Assembly (NCBI RefSeq): GCF_012241385.1 | Contig: NZ_JAAVXB010000003.1 | Coordinates: 186,001 to 250,000 of the forward strand | Length of the DNA: 64,000 nt | Source: Solimonas marina | GTDB lineage: Bacteria > Pseudomonadota > Gammaproteobacteria > Nevskiales > Nevskiaceae | Reading direction: 5' to 3' | Part shown: positions 1 to 8,832 of the stretch, in pieces | Layout: every line of letters begins with the position of its first letter | Numbering within the stretch: the stretch's first letter is position 1 | The notes under the pieces: generated by a model | Told to the model about the DNA's origin: nothing | The model's input: the letters and a program-made list of their open reading frames with translations, nothing else | Databases searched by the model: none | Program-made: the position numbers and the translations under genes

Positions 1-1
1 G

Positions 2-397
2 CGCCGGCAGTTGGAGCTGATCCTGGTCGCCAACGCGCCGCTGGCGGTGCCGCGCTATCCGTACATCCGCAGCGTCGTCGTGCCCAAGGGTTTCGATGTC
101 GCCGATCAGCGTATCGCCGAATGGGCCGAGCCCGGGGATCTGGTCATCACCGCCGACATTCCGCTGGCCGCGGCCGTCGTCGAGCAAGGCGTGCCGGCGC
201 TCAATCCGCGCGGCCAGCGCTATACCGCCGACAACATCCGCCAGCAGTTGTCGATGCGCAATTTCATGCAGGAGCTGCGCAGCGCCGGCGTCGAAACCGG
301 CGGCCCCGCGGCGTTTCATCCGCGCGATCAACAGGCCTTCGCCAACGAGCTGGAAAAGCTGTTGCAACCGGTGCCGCGCCGCGAGCCGGCGCGCTGA
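2..397 (+). CDS. yaiI: YaiI/YqxD (UPF0178, DUF188) family protein, 5' truncated
   Basis: Partial gene entering from the left edge; the open frame runs back to base 2, so the N-terminus with the family's DADACP motif lies outside. The visible 131 residues carry the family hallmarks: an IRSVVVPKGFDVAD-type block, EPGDLVITADIPLAA near residue 50, LNPRGQRYT, and a C-terminal FANELEKLL helix. The family resembles PIN-like nucleases but has no settled function. Its TGA stop directly abuts the TCA (reverse-strand stop) of the next gene, giving the joint palindrome TGATCA, so the two convergent genes share no spacer and no terminator is visible between them. Confidence 0.9.
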   Translation, partial: RRQLELILVANAPLAVPRYPYIRSVVVPKGFDVADQRIAEWAEPGDLVITADIPLAAAVVEQGVPALNPRGQRYTADNIRQQLSMRNFMQELRSAGVETGGPAAFHPRDQQAFANELEKLLQPVPRREPAR

Positions 398-1081
398 TCA
401 GGCCTGCAGAGCCTGCAGTCGCGCCGCCAGCAGCGCCGGGAAGCGCGCATACCAAGTGGCGTTGAGCGGCGATGGATGCGGCAGCGGGTGCAGGGTGATC
501 TGCCGCTCGCGCGCCGCGCCGCCGACGGTCACCGGCATCGACGTTTCGTAACGGTCGTCGCGTTCCCAGAACGCGTCCAGCGCTTCACGTTCGGCCTTGC
601 TGCGATTGAGGCCGAACCAGAAAAACGCTTCGCGGCCCAGCACGATCATCTCGCTGCCGTGCCAGTCGTCGGCCAGCACCTGCGCCATCAGCGGCTGGAA
701 GCGCTTCTTGATCGACGTCGACCACGCCTTGTTGCCCACCGGCTTGTACGGCACGGTGTTGGCCCAGAAATATTCACGCCCGATCGCGCGCGAGGCTTCG
801 AAGTCCGGCAGCGGCTTTCCATGGCGATGCTGATACAGCGCGCGACGCACCAACTGGCCGCCGGCGCCGATGAACGGCTCCAGATGCTGCACCTCGTCGC
901 GGCCGGGGTCGCGGCCGAAGAAGCCGACGCGGGCCCGCGCGTCGCCATGCGCCACGATCGGTTCCAGCGGATCGCGCTCGAAACGCGCATAGACCTCGGT
1001 GTCGATGCCCGGCGTCTGCTCGGCAAGTTTGCGGAACGCGCGGCGCTGATCGTCGGTCAACAGGCTCTGGTAATCGGACAT
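398..1081 (-). CDS. Uracil-DNA glycosylase family protein
   Basis: 227-residue protein of the UDG superfamily, which excises uracil or acts as a related nucleobase-processing fold. The first motif is GFFGRDPGRDE (about residues 67-77), corresponding to the water-activating GQDPY-type loop. The second is a C-terminal HPLPHPSPLN (about residues 197-206), the His-Pro-Ser leucine-loop motif. An FWANTVPYKP segment lies between them. The motif-1 loop is divergent (RDPGRD), so the activity may differ from classical Ung. The ATG at 1081 is chosen because the extra 13 upstream codons do not resemble the family; no strong Shine-Dalgarno is visible. Gene is convergent with yaiI. Confidence 0.8.
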   Translation of the reverse strand: MSDYQSLLTDDQRRAFRKLAEQTPGIDTEVYARFERDPLEPIVAHGDARARVGFFGRDPGRDEVQHLEPFIGAGGQLVRRALYQHRHGKPLPDFEASRAIGREYFWANTVPYKPVGNKAWSTSIKKRFQPLMAQVLADDWHGSEMIVLGREAFFWFGLNRSKAEREALDAFWERDDRYETSMPVTVGGAARERQITLHPLPHPSPLNATWYARFPALLAARLQALQA

Positions 1082-1185
1082 CGGTTCGGGCGGCAAAAAA
1101 GGACGCGCCACGATACACAAAGCCGGTCCGGCAGGTCGGCCCGCCGCACGCCTACAATGGCCGTCCGCTGTACAAGGAGTCCTGT

Positions 1186-1800
1186 GTGGAAGATTGGGTA
1201 CATCGCGCGCTGGAGCGTTGGCCGAATGTGCCGGCGCTGTTCGGTTGGCTCAAGCTCGATCGACGCGGCCGCTGGCTGATTCGCGGCGAGCCGATCACGC
1301 GGCCGCAGATCATCGACACGATCAATCGCAACTACGCCGCCGACGAACACGGCCGCTGGTATTTCCAGAACGGCCCGCAGCGCGGTTATGTCGAACTCGA
1401 AGTGGCGCCGCTGATCCTCTGGGCGGCGCCGGACGGCGCCCACCTGACGACGCACACCGGCGTCGAGATCGGCGATGCGCAACAAGTGCTGCTCGACGAA
1501 GAAGGCTCGCTGGTGCTCGCCACCGAACACGGCGCCGCCGCCTTCGCCGACAACGACCTGGAGTGGGCGCTCGCACACCTGCGCAACAGCGACGGCGCCG
1601 ACTGCAGTGAAGACGATCTCGTCACCGCACTCGCGCAACCGTCCGGCACCGGCACCGCGCTGGTCCTCGAGCTGGCCGATGCCTCAGTGCCCGTCGAGCG
1701 CCTCGACCGTGAACAGATTCCGCAAGCGCTCGGCTTCGCACCAGCGCCGCAGCCGCTCGATGACGAGCGCGCGGTGGTGGGCGGAGCGGACGATGTTTAA
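1186..1800 (+). CDS. Conserved hypothetical protein, about 204 aa
   Basis: Soluble, acidic 204-residue protein with no signal peptide or membrane segment. It starts at GTG, chosen because an AAGGAG Shine-Dalgarno sits about 6 bases upstream. Recognisable blocks are GWLKLDRRGRWLIRGEPI (about residues 20-37), a DTINRNY motif, and WYFQNGPQRGYVELE (about 58-72), typical of conserved proteobacterial proteins of unknown function. I do not recognise a function. The C-terminal 60 residues look variable and acidic. It is the last gene before the lower-GC accessory islet. Confidence 0.75.
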   Translation: MEDWVHRALERWPNVPALFGWLKLDRRGRWLIRGEPITRPQIIDTINRNYAADEHGRWYFQNGPQRGYVELEVAPLILWAAPDGAHLTTHTGVEIGDAQQVLLDEEGSLVLATEHGAAAFADNDLEWALAHLRNSDGADCSEDDLVTALAQPSGTGTALVLELADASVPVERLDREQIPQALGFAPAPQPLDDERAVVGGADDV

Positions 1801-1843
1801 GGGGCCCTCTTATCGACTTGGCCCGCTATAGGAGCGACTAGAG

Positions 1844-2173
1844 ATGGGTACTTTTGTCGACTTCTTTATTACTTGCCTCGTGCTGCTTGTGTGCACAGCC
1901 GTGATTGTCATCGCCGTTCAGCGACGGTGGTATATCCATCTTCAAACCAAGCACCCGAAGGTATGGTCGGCCCTAGGTGAGCCTCGCCTCTTGGGTTGTT
2001 CTGCTGCGGTGCAATGGCGTGTCCTGCGCTTTATCCAGGCGGGAGACTATCGTGATTTCAATGATGTTCAGCTTGATCGCCTTACTCGCAAGCTTCGGCG
2101 CTGGGGTGTTTCCTACATTGTCTTGTTTGGACTGACCGTCATCGTGCTTCTAGTCGGCGTGCTCACGCTTTAG
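1844..2173 (+). CDS. Small membrane protein, UspB-like topology
   Basis: 109 residues with an N-terminal hydrophobic helix (about 4-26), a basic-rich central region containing HPKVWSALGEPRL, and a second hydrophobic helix at the C-terminus (about 89-108). The order helix, polar core with a Y-D-F-N-D-type segment, helix resembles the universal stress protein B family, an inner-membrane family of unclear role; the resemblance is by eye only. Translation is supported by an AGGAG about 9 bases before ATG. Base composition is clearly lower in GC than the flanking genes, and it is the first gene of the accessory islet. Confidence 0.6.
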   Translation: MGTFVDFFITCLVLLVCTAVIVIAVQRRWYIHLQTKHPKVWSALGEPRLLGCSAAVQWRVLRFIQAGDYRDFNDVQLDRLTRKLRRWGVSYIVLFGLTVIVLLVGVLTL

Positions 2174-2199
2174 ATCGCTCTTTAATTGAAGGAAGACCA

Positions 2200-2328
2200 A
2201 TGGGACAGACCACGTTTATGTTAGCGGTGATGCCTGCCGAACGGCGTAAACGCTACCGAGCCATATTCAAGACAGACATAAGCGCCGACCTGGCCGACGA
2301 GATTCGTTCGGCGACCAGTGGCAACTAG
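2200..2328 (+). CDS. Hypothetical small protein, 42 aa
   Basis: Short frame of 42 codons starting ATG with a GAAGGAAG Shine-Dalgarno 5-7 bases upstream, 26 bases after the UspB-like gene, so it could be cotranscribed with it. The product is charged (PAERRKRYRA, TDISADLADEIRSA) with no membrane segment. No homology recognised. Support is only the ribosome binding site and position, so it may be non-coding or the stub of a longer decayed gene that once continued rightward. Confidence 0.3.
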   Translation: MGQTTFMLAVMPAERRKRYRAIFKTDISADLADEIRSATSGN

Positions 2329-2395
2329 GAATTGGGATCCGAGCGTTTTGCTGAGCAGATCGCGCAGGTGCTGGGGCGGCGCGTGGTACGGGGGA

Positions 2396-2500
2396 AGGCC
2401 GGCCGGCCGCGAAAATTAGCGCTTCTTCGACGCAGCAGCAGCTTGTAAAGCTGTTCTTGGCCAAATCCGGGCCGAAGCGGATAATCTTTGACATGGGCAT
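2396..2500 (-). pseudogene. Remnant of IS110-family transposase N-terminus
   Basis: Reading leftward from 2500 (or the second ATG at 2494) the translation begins MSKIIRFGPDLAKNSF and continues to about VEEALIF. This resembles the start of IS110-family DEDD transposases, which typically open with a short basic stretch, then a G-x-D-(L/I)-A-K-N-x-F motif carrying the first catalytic Asp. After about 35 residues the resemblance stops and the frame runs into unrelated sequence. GGAG precedes the start. I infer a decayed insertion sequence, of which only the first tenth remains; the length of match is short, so confidence is moderate. Confidence 0.45.
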
Positions 2501-2516
2501 TCTCCGTTACACACTC

Positions 2517-2578
2517 GACCTCTCCGCTCTGATCGCCGGTCAGCATCAGAGCGGAGAGGTCCATGTCATTCGTTAGGG
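2517..2578. repeat. 17-bp perfect inverted repeat followed by GTTAGGG half site
   Basis: Arms GACCTCTCCGCTCTGAT (2517-2533) and its exact reverse complement (2545-2561) enclose an 11-base loop. A GTTAGGG sequence follows 10 bases later at 2572-2578. The layout, long stem and then a GTTRRR-type core just before a gene start, resembles the right half of an integron attC site whose left R'' box is missing. The IS110-type remnant abuts the other side. No U-run follows on either strand, so it is not a simple terminator. It may instead be part of the insertion-sequence end. Confidence 0.4.
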
Positions 2579-2586
2579 CTCAAAGA

Positions 2587-3039
2587 ATGGCTTTCATTTA
2601 CCGACCACTATTCATGTTGTACTGGCTGTTGTTCGCCGTCCTCGCGGTGCACGCAGCTGAGTGGCCAGGCTACGTCGGGAATCCAATGCAAGCCCCATAT
2701 CCGCTGGCGCGCCTGTTATGCACTTGGTTGTTTCTCGGGCTCGCTACAGCATCGCTGTACTTAATTCTCAAGCCACCTCTATTCCGCACTTCTCTCTGGC
2801 GCCTTCCAATCGCACTATTGTTCGCTACGCTTCTCGCGGCCGGCGGCCTTTACTACGGTGGGTATACAGACCTACCGGGGCTCTACTATGTGCCTGGCCA
2901 GTTTGGCCTCATTACTCTTGCTGCTGTTCTGATCTTCACATTGGGCGGTCTAGCGCAATGGTCTTGGTGTCGGCTCGCGAGCGGAGCCCTAATCCGGCGC
3001 TCAACCGGAAGTGCCCGAAAAGCCGGGCACTCCGGTTAG
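2587..3039 (+). CDS. Integral membrane protein, cassette-like
   Basis: 150 residues with four predicted membrane helices (about 9-25, 40-60, 70-90 and 100-122) and a short basic tail. No family recognised. Start ATG 2587 lies 15 bases after a GTTAG sequence; an in-frame ATG at 2563 with GAGAGG upstream is an alternative. The last 17 codons run through the attC-like hairpin and the stop TAG falls inside its right arm, as happens for genes in integron cassettes. GC content is lower than that of chromosomal neighbours. Confidence 0.6.
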   Translation: MAFIYRPLFMLYWLLFAVLAVHAAEWPGYVGNPMQAPYPLARLLCTWLFLGLATASLYLILKPPLFRTSLWRLPIALLFATLLAAGGLYYGGYTDLPGLYYVPGQFGLITLAAVLIFTLGGLAQWSWCRLASGALIRRSTGSARKAGHSG

Positions 3040-3052
3040 CCCTGCGTTAGTC
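2986..3052 (+). repeat. attC-like integron recombination site
   Basis: Left outer box CCCTAAT (R''-like) pairs with the right outer GTTAG (R'-like, at 3046-3050). Between them the inner arm GCTCAACCGGAAGTGCCCG pairs with CGGGCACTCCGGTTAGC, leaving two unpaired bases only on the left arm (C 3003 and A 3010), around an AAAAGC loop. Paired outer and inner boxes, extrahelical bases confined to the left arm, and a terminal GCGTTAG are the architecture of attC sites. The R' box reads GTTAGTC, not a perfect GTTRRRY, and the loop is small. A structure-aware attC model search would decide. Confidence 0.5.
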
Positions 3053-3062
3053 CCACCAAAAA

Positions 3063-3284
3063 ATGTGGTTTCTGTTTCTTGTTCTCGCCGTTGCTCTTGT
3101 GGGCATCGCTGCATCGCTCGCGATTCTGGTGAAGTTGTGGAGGAAGGGGCGAATCGGAAAAGCCGCGAGCGTCGCCGCTGTTGGTGGCGTTATTTTTCTC
3201 ATTTATTCAGCCATCTATCCATCTGAATCCTTCTACAAGGGAGAGTTTGAGAGGATCACCGGACCTCCCTTTCTGCGCGCATGA
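3063..3284 (+). CDS. Small membrane protein, cassette-like
   Basis: 73 residues: hydrophobic helix at 2-24, basic loop KLWRKGRIGK, second hydrophobic helix at about 35-52, then a short polar tail. No family recognised. The ATG lies 16 bases after the GTTAG end of the attC-like site, the usual position of a cassette gene start, and there is no good separate Shine-Dalgarno. Its last four codons overlap the left copy of a 30-bp direct repeat whose other copy covers the start of the downstream antitoxin gene, so the C-terminus may have been created by recombination. Confidence 0.5.
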   Translation: MWFLFLVLAVALVGIAASLAILVKLWRKGRIGKAASVAAVGGVIFLIYSAIYPSESFYKGEFERITGPPFLRA

Positions 3285-3303
3285 CGGACTTCATTTCCAG
3301 CTC
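3274..3303 (+). repeat. 30-bp direct repeat, left copy
   Basis: Matches 3888-3917 at 28 of 30 bases in the same orientation. The right copy is the ribosome binding site and first codons of the antitoxin gene; this copy lies at the 3' end of the 73-aa membrane gene. The toxin-antitoxin pair lies between the copies with a 614-bp period. Confidence 0.85.
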
Positions 3304-3348
3304 GCGTAGTGGAGGATTCACCCCGCCGATCGCGTTCTGTGCATATCA

Positions 3349-3373
3349 CAAAAGCCCCGCTTTAAGTGGGGCT
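3349..3373 (-). terminator. Rho-independent terminator of yefM-yoeB
   Basis: On the reverse strand the sequence AGCCCCACTTAAAGCGGGGCT forms a 6 to 9-bp stem with a TAA loop and is followed by TTTTGTG. It begins at the last base of the toxin stop codon, so it terminates the toxin-antitoxin transcript immediately. Confidence 0.75.
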
Positions 3374-3627
3374 CAGTAGTGATAGCGGCATTGGACGATA
3401 TTGAGAGCGTTGCCTTCGACGGAATAGACAAGACGGTGTGCGTCGTCGATGCGGCGGGACCAATAGCCGCTGAGGTGATGCTTCAGGGGCTCTGGTTTGC
3501 CAATGCCGTCGAAGGGGTTGCGACGGATGTCCTTGATCAACGTGTTGATGCGTTTCAGGCCGGGCTTATTGTTCTGCTGGTGCCATAGGTAATCTTCCCA
3601 AGCCTCTACGGTCCAGACGAGATTCAA
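3373..3627 (-). CDS. yoeB: YoeB/Txe-family mRNA interferase toxin
   Basis: 84 residues, the same length as E. coli YoeB, a ribosome-dependent RNase that cuts mRNA in the A site when released from its antitoxin. The YoeB catalytic residues fall at the same positions: Glu46 (GKPEPLKH), Arg65 (DAHRLVYSV), His83 and Tyr84 in the terminal CRYHY. The LSGYWSRRI segment is also typical. The ATG overlaps the antitoxin stop by 4 bases (ATGA), giving translational coupling. The gene appears intact. Type II toxin-antitoxin pairs are frequent in integron cassette arrays and accessory islands, consistent with its surroundings. Confidence 0.93.
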   Translation of the reverse strand: MNLVWTVEAWEDYLWHQQNNKPGLKRINTLIKDIRRNPFDGIGKPEPLKHHLSGYWSRRIDDAHRLVYSVEGNALNIVQCRYHY

Positions 3628-3896
3628 TCGACCCGCGCCCCATCTTCGTCGACCATTTCGCGTTGGACCGTGCGACCGGCGCGAAGGCTGGTGATCGAAC
3701 GTGTCAGGCGTTCGGCGTTGGCCGGTGAACGCAGAAGATAAGCGGTTTCTTCAAGCGCACTGTAGTCGGCCAGCGACATCATCACGACCGGTTCTCCCTT
3801 CTGGCGCGTGATCAGTGTCGGGGCTCGATCGCTGTTGACGGCATCCATGGTCTCGGCAAGGTGCTGCCGGGCCGTGGTGTAGTTGATTGCGCGCAT
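3624..3896 (-). CDS. yefM: YefM/Phd-family antitoxin
   Basis: 90 residues. The N-terminal half is the Phd/YefM DNA-binding fold (INYTTARQHLAETMDAV, then LITRQKGEPVVMMSLADY); the second half carries the toxin-wrapping ETAYLLRSPANAERL segment typical of YefM. It neutralises YoeB and, with it, represses the operon. Start at 3896 is chosen over the ATG at 3908 because GGAG lies 6-9 bases upstream and the family starts M-R-x-I-x-Y. The start region is contained in a 30-bp direct repeat duplicated at 3274-3303. Confidence 0.93.
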   Translation of the reverse strand: MRAINYTTARQHLAETMDAVNSDRAPTLITRQKGEPVVMMSLADYSALEETAYLLRSPANAERLTRSITSLRAGRTVQREMVDEDGARVD

Positions 3897-3917
3897 GACG
3901 GACTCCATTTCCAGTTC
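3888..3917 (+). repeat. 30-bp direct repeat, right copy
   Basis: Covers the first codons and ribosome binding site of yefM; 28 of 30 bases match the copy at 3274-3303. Confidence 0.85.
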
Positions 3918-3919
3918 TG

Positions 3920-3948
3920 AATGTACGTATATATGTACATATTTTCAA
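3920..3948 (-). promoter_or_regulatory. yefM-yoeB promoter with paired TGTAC operator boxes
   Basis: On the reverse strand TTGAAA (3948-3943), 17 bases, then TACATT (3925-3920) form a sigma70-type promoter. Two hexamers, TGTACG (3922-3927) and TGTACA (3934-3939), lie in the spacer with centres 12 bp apart. The E. coli yefM-yoeB operator is known to use TGTACA core hexamers with the same 12-bp spacing, so YefM-YoeB autorepression here is well supported by analogy. Confidence 0.75.
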
Positions 3949-4037
3949 GCCCCCTCAGCCTGCTTGTGGCGACGGCAAGGAGTGAAAGGCGGATCGCCCC
4001 GAACCCGCATGGTCGACCGTTCGGTGTTGCCCGATAT

Positions 4038-6027
<1,990 letters not shown>

Positions 6028-6029
<2 letters not shown>

Positions 6030-6999
6030 GAAGATGTCCGGGTTTGAGCACGGCGACGATGGTTTGCCGGGCGCCGATCGCATGCAAGCGGCGGGGGCCG
6101 AAATCCATGCTGGGCGGGGCCTGCGGCGGCCGGGTGTGACGAGCGGCACCGAATCGGGGACGGGCGAACGGGCTTCGTACTCCGATCTGTGGTGGGGCTT
6201 GCTGCTGGTGGCCGCGGTGATCACGGCGTTCAACAGCGTCAACGTGATGTCGGATCTGCACGACATGCCGGGCTTGCCGGCGATCGAGCCGATCATCTGG
6301 GAGGCTTCGAGCTGGGTCACCTTCCTGGTCGCGGCGCCGCTCATCTGGCTGGCGGTCAGACTGGCGCCGCTGTCGGTCCGGCCGCGATGGAGGCTCGCCC
6401 TGCATCTGCCGGTCATGCTGCTATTTTCGCTGCTGCACGTGGTCGGCTTCATGCTGATCCGCAAGGCGGCCTATGCGCTGGGCGGCGGCCACTACGCGCC
6501 GAGCCTGCTCGGCAATTTTCTCTACGAGTTCCGCAAAGACATGCTCGGTTATGTGATGGCCGTGCTGGTCTTTTCATGGGTGGCGAACCACTTGGCGATG
6601 CGCCGCAAGGCGGCATTGCCGCCCATGGTGCCGACCGCTGCCGCCCCGGCACCGGCTGCGCTGTTCGACATCCGCGACGGTGCGGCGCTGATCCGCGTAC
6701 CGATCGCCGACATCCACGCCGTCACGGCCGCCGGCAATTACGTCGAATTCGTGCTCGCGGACGGCCGCCGGCCGCTGATGCGCTGCGCGCTGTCGGTGAT
6801 GGAAGCCGAACTCGGTGCGCACGGCTTCGTCCGCACGCATCGTTCGTGGCTGGTCAATCCGGCGGCATTGACCGCGCTGCGACCGGAAGGCTCGGGCGCC
6901 TATACGGTCGTGCTCGGCGCCCTGGAAGTGCCGCTGTCGCGCCGTTATCGCACGGCGCTGGAGCGGCTGCGCGAACGGCCGGCCGGGGCCATCGCGTGA
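6028..6999 (+). CDS. Membrane-anchored LytTR-domain transcriptional regulator
   Basis: 323 residues. A variable N-terminus is followed by four membrane helices (about 52-70, 92-112, 121-148 and 166-190) and then a LytTR DNA-binding domain (about 215-315) with IADIHAVTAAGNYVEF, RTHRSWLVNPAAL and PLSRRYRTALE, all characteristic. There is no receiver domain, so signal input is probably through the membrane part. The ATG at 6028 shares the palindrome CATG with the start assigned to the divergent dehydrogenase; ATG 6034, with AGGA 10 bases upstream, is an alternative. A thioredoxin-like gene follows in the same direction. Confidence 0.85.
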
Positions 7000-7081
7000 A
7001 AGGCCGGGCCGGCTGCAGGAATGTCCTGAGGACCGTGGAGGTGATCGTATGGCTGCAGATCAGCGGGGCAGGGGCTGCACG

Positions 7082-7627
7082 ATGAACAGAGGCGCATGGT
7101 TCATCGCGGCCTGTCTGGCGGCGTTACTGACCCATGCGGCATTCGCCGCGACGTCGCCCGGCGTCGGTGATGCGCCGGTGGCCATCGATCGTTTCGGCGA
7201 GGATCAGAATGACGTCCCGATTCGGCTGGATGCATTGCATGGCCAAGTCGTCGTCCTGACGTTCTGGGCGTCCTGGTGCGGGCCTTGCCTCGAGGAAATG
7301 ACGACGCTGAGCAAGCTGGCAAAGATCCCGGCGGTGCAGGGCAGGCTGTCGGTGGTCGCGATGAATTTTCACGAGGATCGCAGCCGGTACTGGCGGATCA
7401 ACCGGGCATTGGCATCGTTGCCGATTCACCTCGGTTGGGCGAGCACGTCATTGAGCCGCCAATACGGCGTCAAGGCGCTGCCGAACATGTTCATCATCGG
7501 CAAGGATGGCCGCATCGCGGCACATCATGTGGGCTATTCGAGCGACGGCATCGACGCGTTCGTCGATGAGATCAACCAATTGCTCAATGCACCGGATCCC
7601 GCCGACGCTGCGACGGCGGGAACCTAG
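7082..7627 (+). CDS. TlpA-family thioredoxin-like protein
   Basis: 181 residues, with a signal peptide (about 1-22) and a thioredoxin fold containing WASWCGPC (Cys66 and Cys69) and the cis-proline loop ALPNMFIIGKDGRI. Such periplasmic proteins reduce disulfides, often in cytochrome c maturation or redox-stress protection. Start ATG 7082 is preferred because it gives a clean signal peptide and is preceded by a purine-rich GCAGGGG. It is 82 bases downstream of the LytTR gene and probably cotranscribed. Confidence 0.88.
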   Translation: MNRGAWFIAACLAALLTHAAFAATSPGVGDAPVAIDRFGEDQNDVPIRLDALHGQVVVLTFWASWCGPCLEEMTTLSKLAKIPAVQGRLSVVAMNFHEDRSRYWRINRALASLPIHLGWASTSLSRQYGVKALPNMFIIGKDGRIAAHHVGYSSDGIDAFVDEINQLLNAPDPADAATAGT

Positions 7628-7644
7628 GCCGCAGGCACGGCGGT

Positions 7645-8733
7645 TCAGGCTGTCGCGGTTTTAGGTGTCGCCGCCTCCAGCGCGCCCCAGCGATTCGCCC
7701 GTCCGAACACGCCGTAGTCGTTGAAGCGCACGCCGTTGTCGCGCATCACCCGGTGGGCGGCGCGGGCGGTGAGCTGGCGGACATAGAACGGCTGATTGAC
7801 GACGAAGTGATGGATGGCGTGCGTCGCGCCGAAGTTGAAGCAGAACAACTGCGCCGGCCATAGCCACCACGGGTTCAGCACCTGGCACTGCTGGACGATG
7901 TTGTTCGTGTCGATGTCCCCGTAGTAGTGCATGTTCGAGCTGACGAAGTGCAGGCAGAACACGCGCAGCACATTCGGTGCGAGCCAGACGACGACGATGG
8001 TGTCGATCACGTTCATGAACGCGGACGTCGCCAGCGGCGTGCCGGCGGCGGCGAAGCCCAGCGCGACGGCGTGGTAGCCGAGGAACCCATACCAGATGGC
8101 GTAGTGCAGCAAGGACAGCGGCACGAAGCCGCGACGCTGCTCCTTGATCAGCATCTGTACTTCCTCGCGCGAGGTCGGCTGCTGGGCCTTGATGAAGGCC
8201 TTGACCGTGTCATGCATCATCCGCTGGCGCAGCAGCACCGCGAGCATGTGATCGCCGGTCATCAGCAAGCGGCGTAGGCCCCAGCGCTCGCCATTGGTGA
8301 TGGCGCGTTCTTCGAGATCGGATTCGGTGCCGGAATATTTGTGGTGATGCAGGTGCAGGCGGCGCCGCACCCAGGGGCTGACGGTGCTCGGCCGCGTGAT
8401 CCAGCACAGCGCCATCATCAGGTGATAGGCGATCGGGTTCTTGCGAAAGTACAGGGTGTGAATCAGGTCGTGTTCGAGTTCGTGGATGAACGACGCGAAG
8501 ATCGCTGACATCGGAATGCAGACCCACCAGGGGATGGCGCCAGCGGCATAGGCCCAGCCGCTGGCAATCATGCCGGCCACCGACAGTGCCATGATCGCCG
8601 CGCCGATCGCGTCCTGATGACGCAGGAACCCCCAGCGGGCGCGCACACGCTCGCTTTCGGCGCGGATCGCGGCCTTGATCGTGGCGACGCGCTCGGCGTC
8701 GGTGACGGCGCTTGTCAGCGTGGTGGTGCTCAC
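7645..8733 (-). CDS. Membrane fatty acid desaturase
   Basis: 362 residues. Three histidine boxes bind the di-iron centre: HELEHDLIH (about residue 85), HLHHHKYSG (about 126) and HAIHHF (about 305), separated by membrane helices, the pattern of the FA_desaturase family. It would insert a double bond in an acyl chain or hydroxylate a hydrophobic substrate using O2. The GTG start at 8733 is chosen because GGAGG lies 5 bases upstream; the open frame upstream of it is non-coding. The divergent AraC-type gene 99 bases away is the likely regulator. Confidence 0.88.
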   Translation of the reverse strand: MSTTTLTSAVTDAERVATIKAAIRAESERVRARWGFLRHQDAIGAAIMALSVAGMIASGWAYAAGAIPWWVCIPMSAIFASFIHELEHDLIHTLYFRKNPIAYHLMMALCWITRPSTVSPWVRRRLHLHHHKYSGTESDLEERAITNGERWGLRRLLMTGDHMLAVLLRQRMMHDTVKAFIKAQQPTSREEVQMLIKEQRRGFVPLSLLHYAIWYGFLGYHAVALGFAAAGTPLATSAFMNVIDTIVVVWLAPNVLRVFCLHFVSSNMHYYGDIDTNNIVQQCQVLNPWWLWPAQLFCFNFGATHAIHHFVVNQPFYVRQLTARAAHRVMRDNGVRFNDYGVFGRANRWGALEAATPKTATA

Positions 8734-8832
8734 TTCATCCTCCGACTCTTCAGAATTCTGCGAGCGTATTGTCGGCAGAGCAGCACGAATCCGCCTGACC
8801 GCACGCGCCAAGCGAGCGACCCAAGACGCCAG

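Noticed and set aside
1186-1800. Assigning a numbered DUF to the 204-aa conserved protein
   Set aside because: The W-x-x-x-G-x-P-I and FQNGPQRGYV blocks look familiar but I cannot place the family number with certainty, so none is claimed.
2517-2561. 17-bp hairpin as a Rho-independent terminator
   Set aside because: No U-run follows on either strand; its position before a GTTAGGG and a gene start fits a recombination or insertion-sequence structure better.
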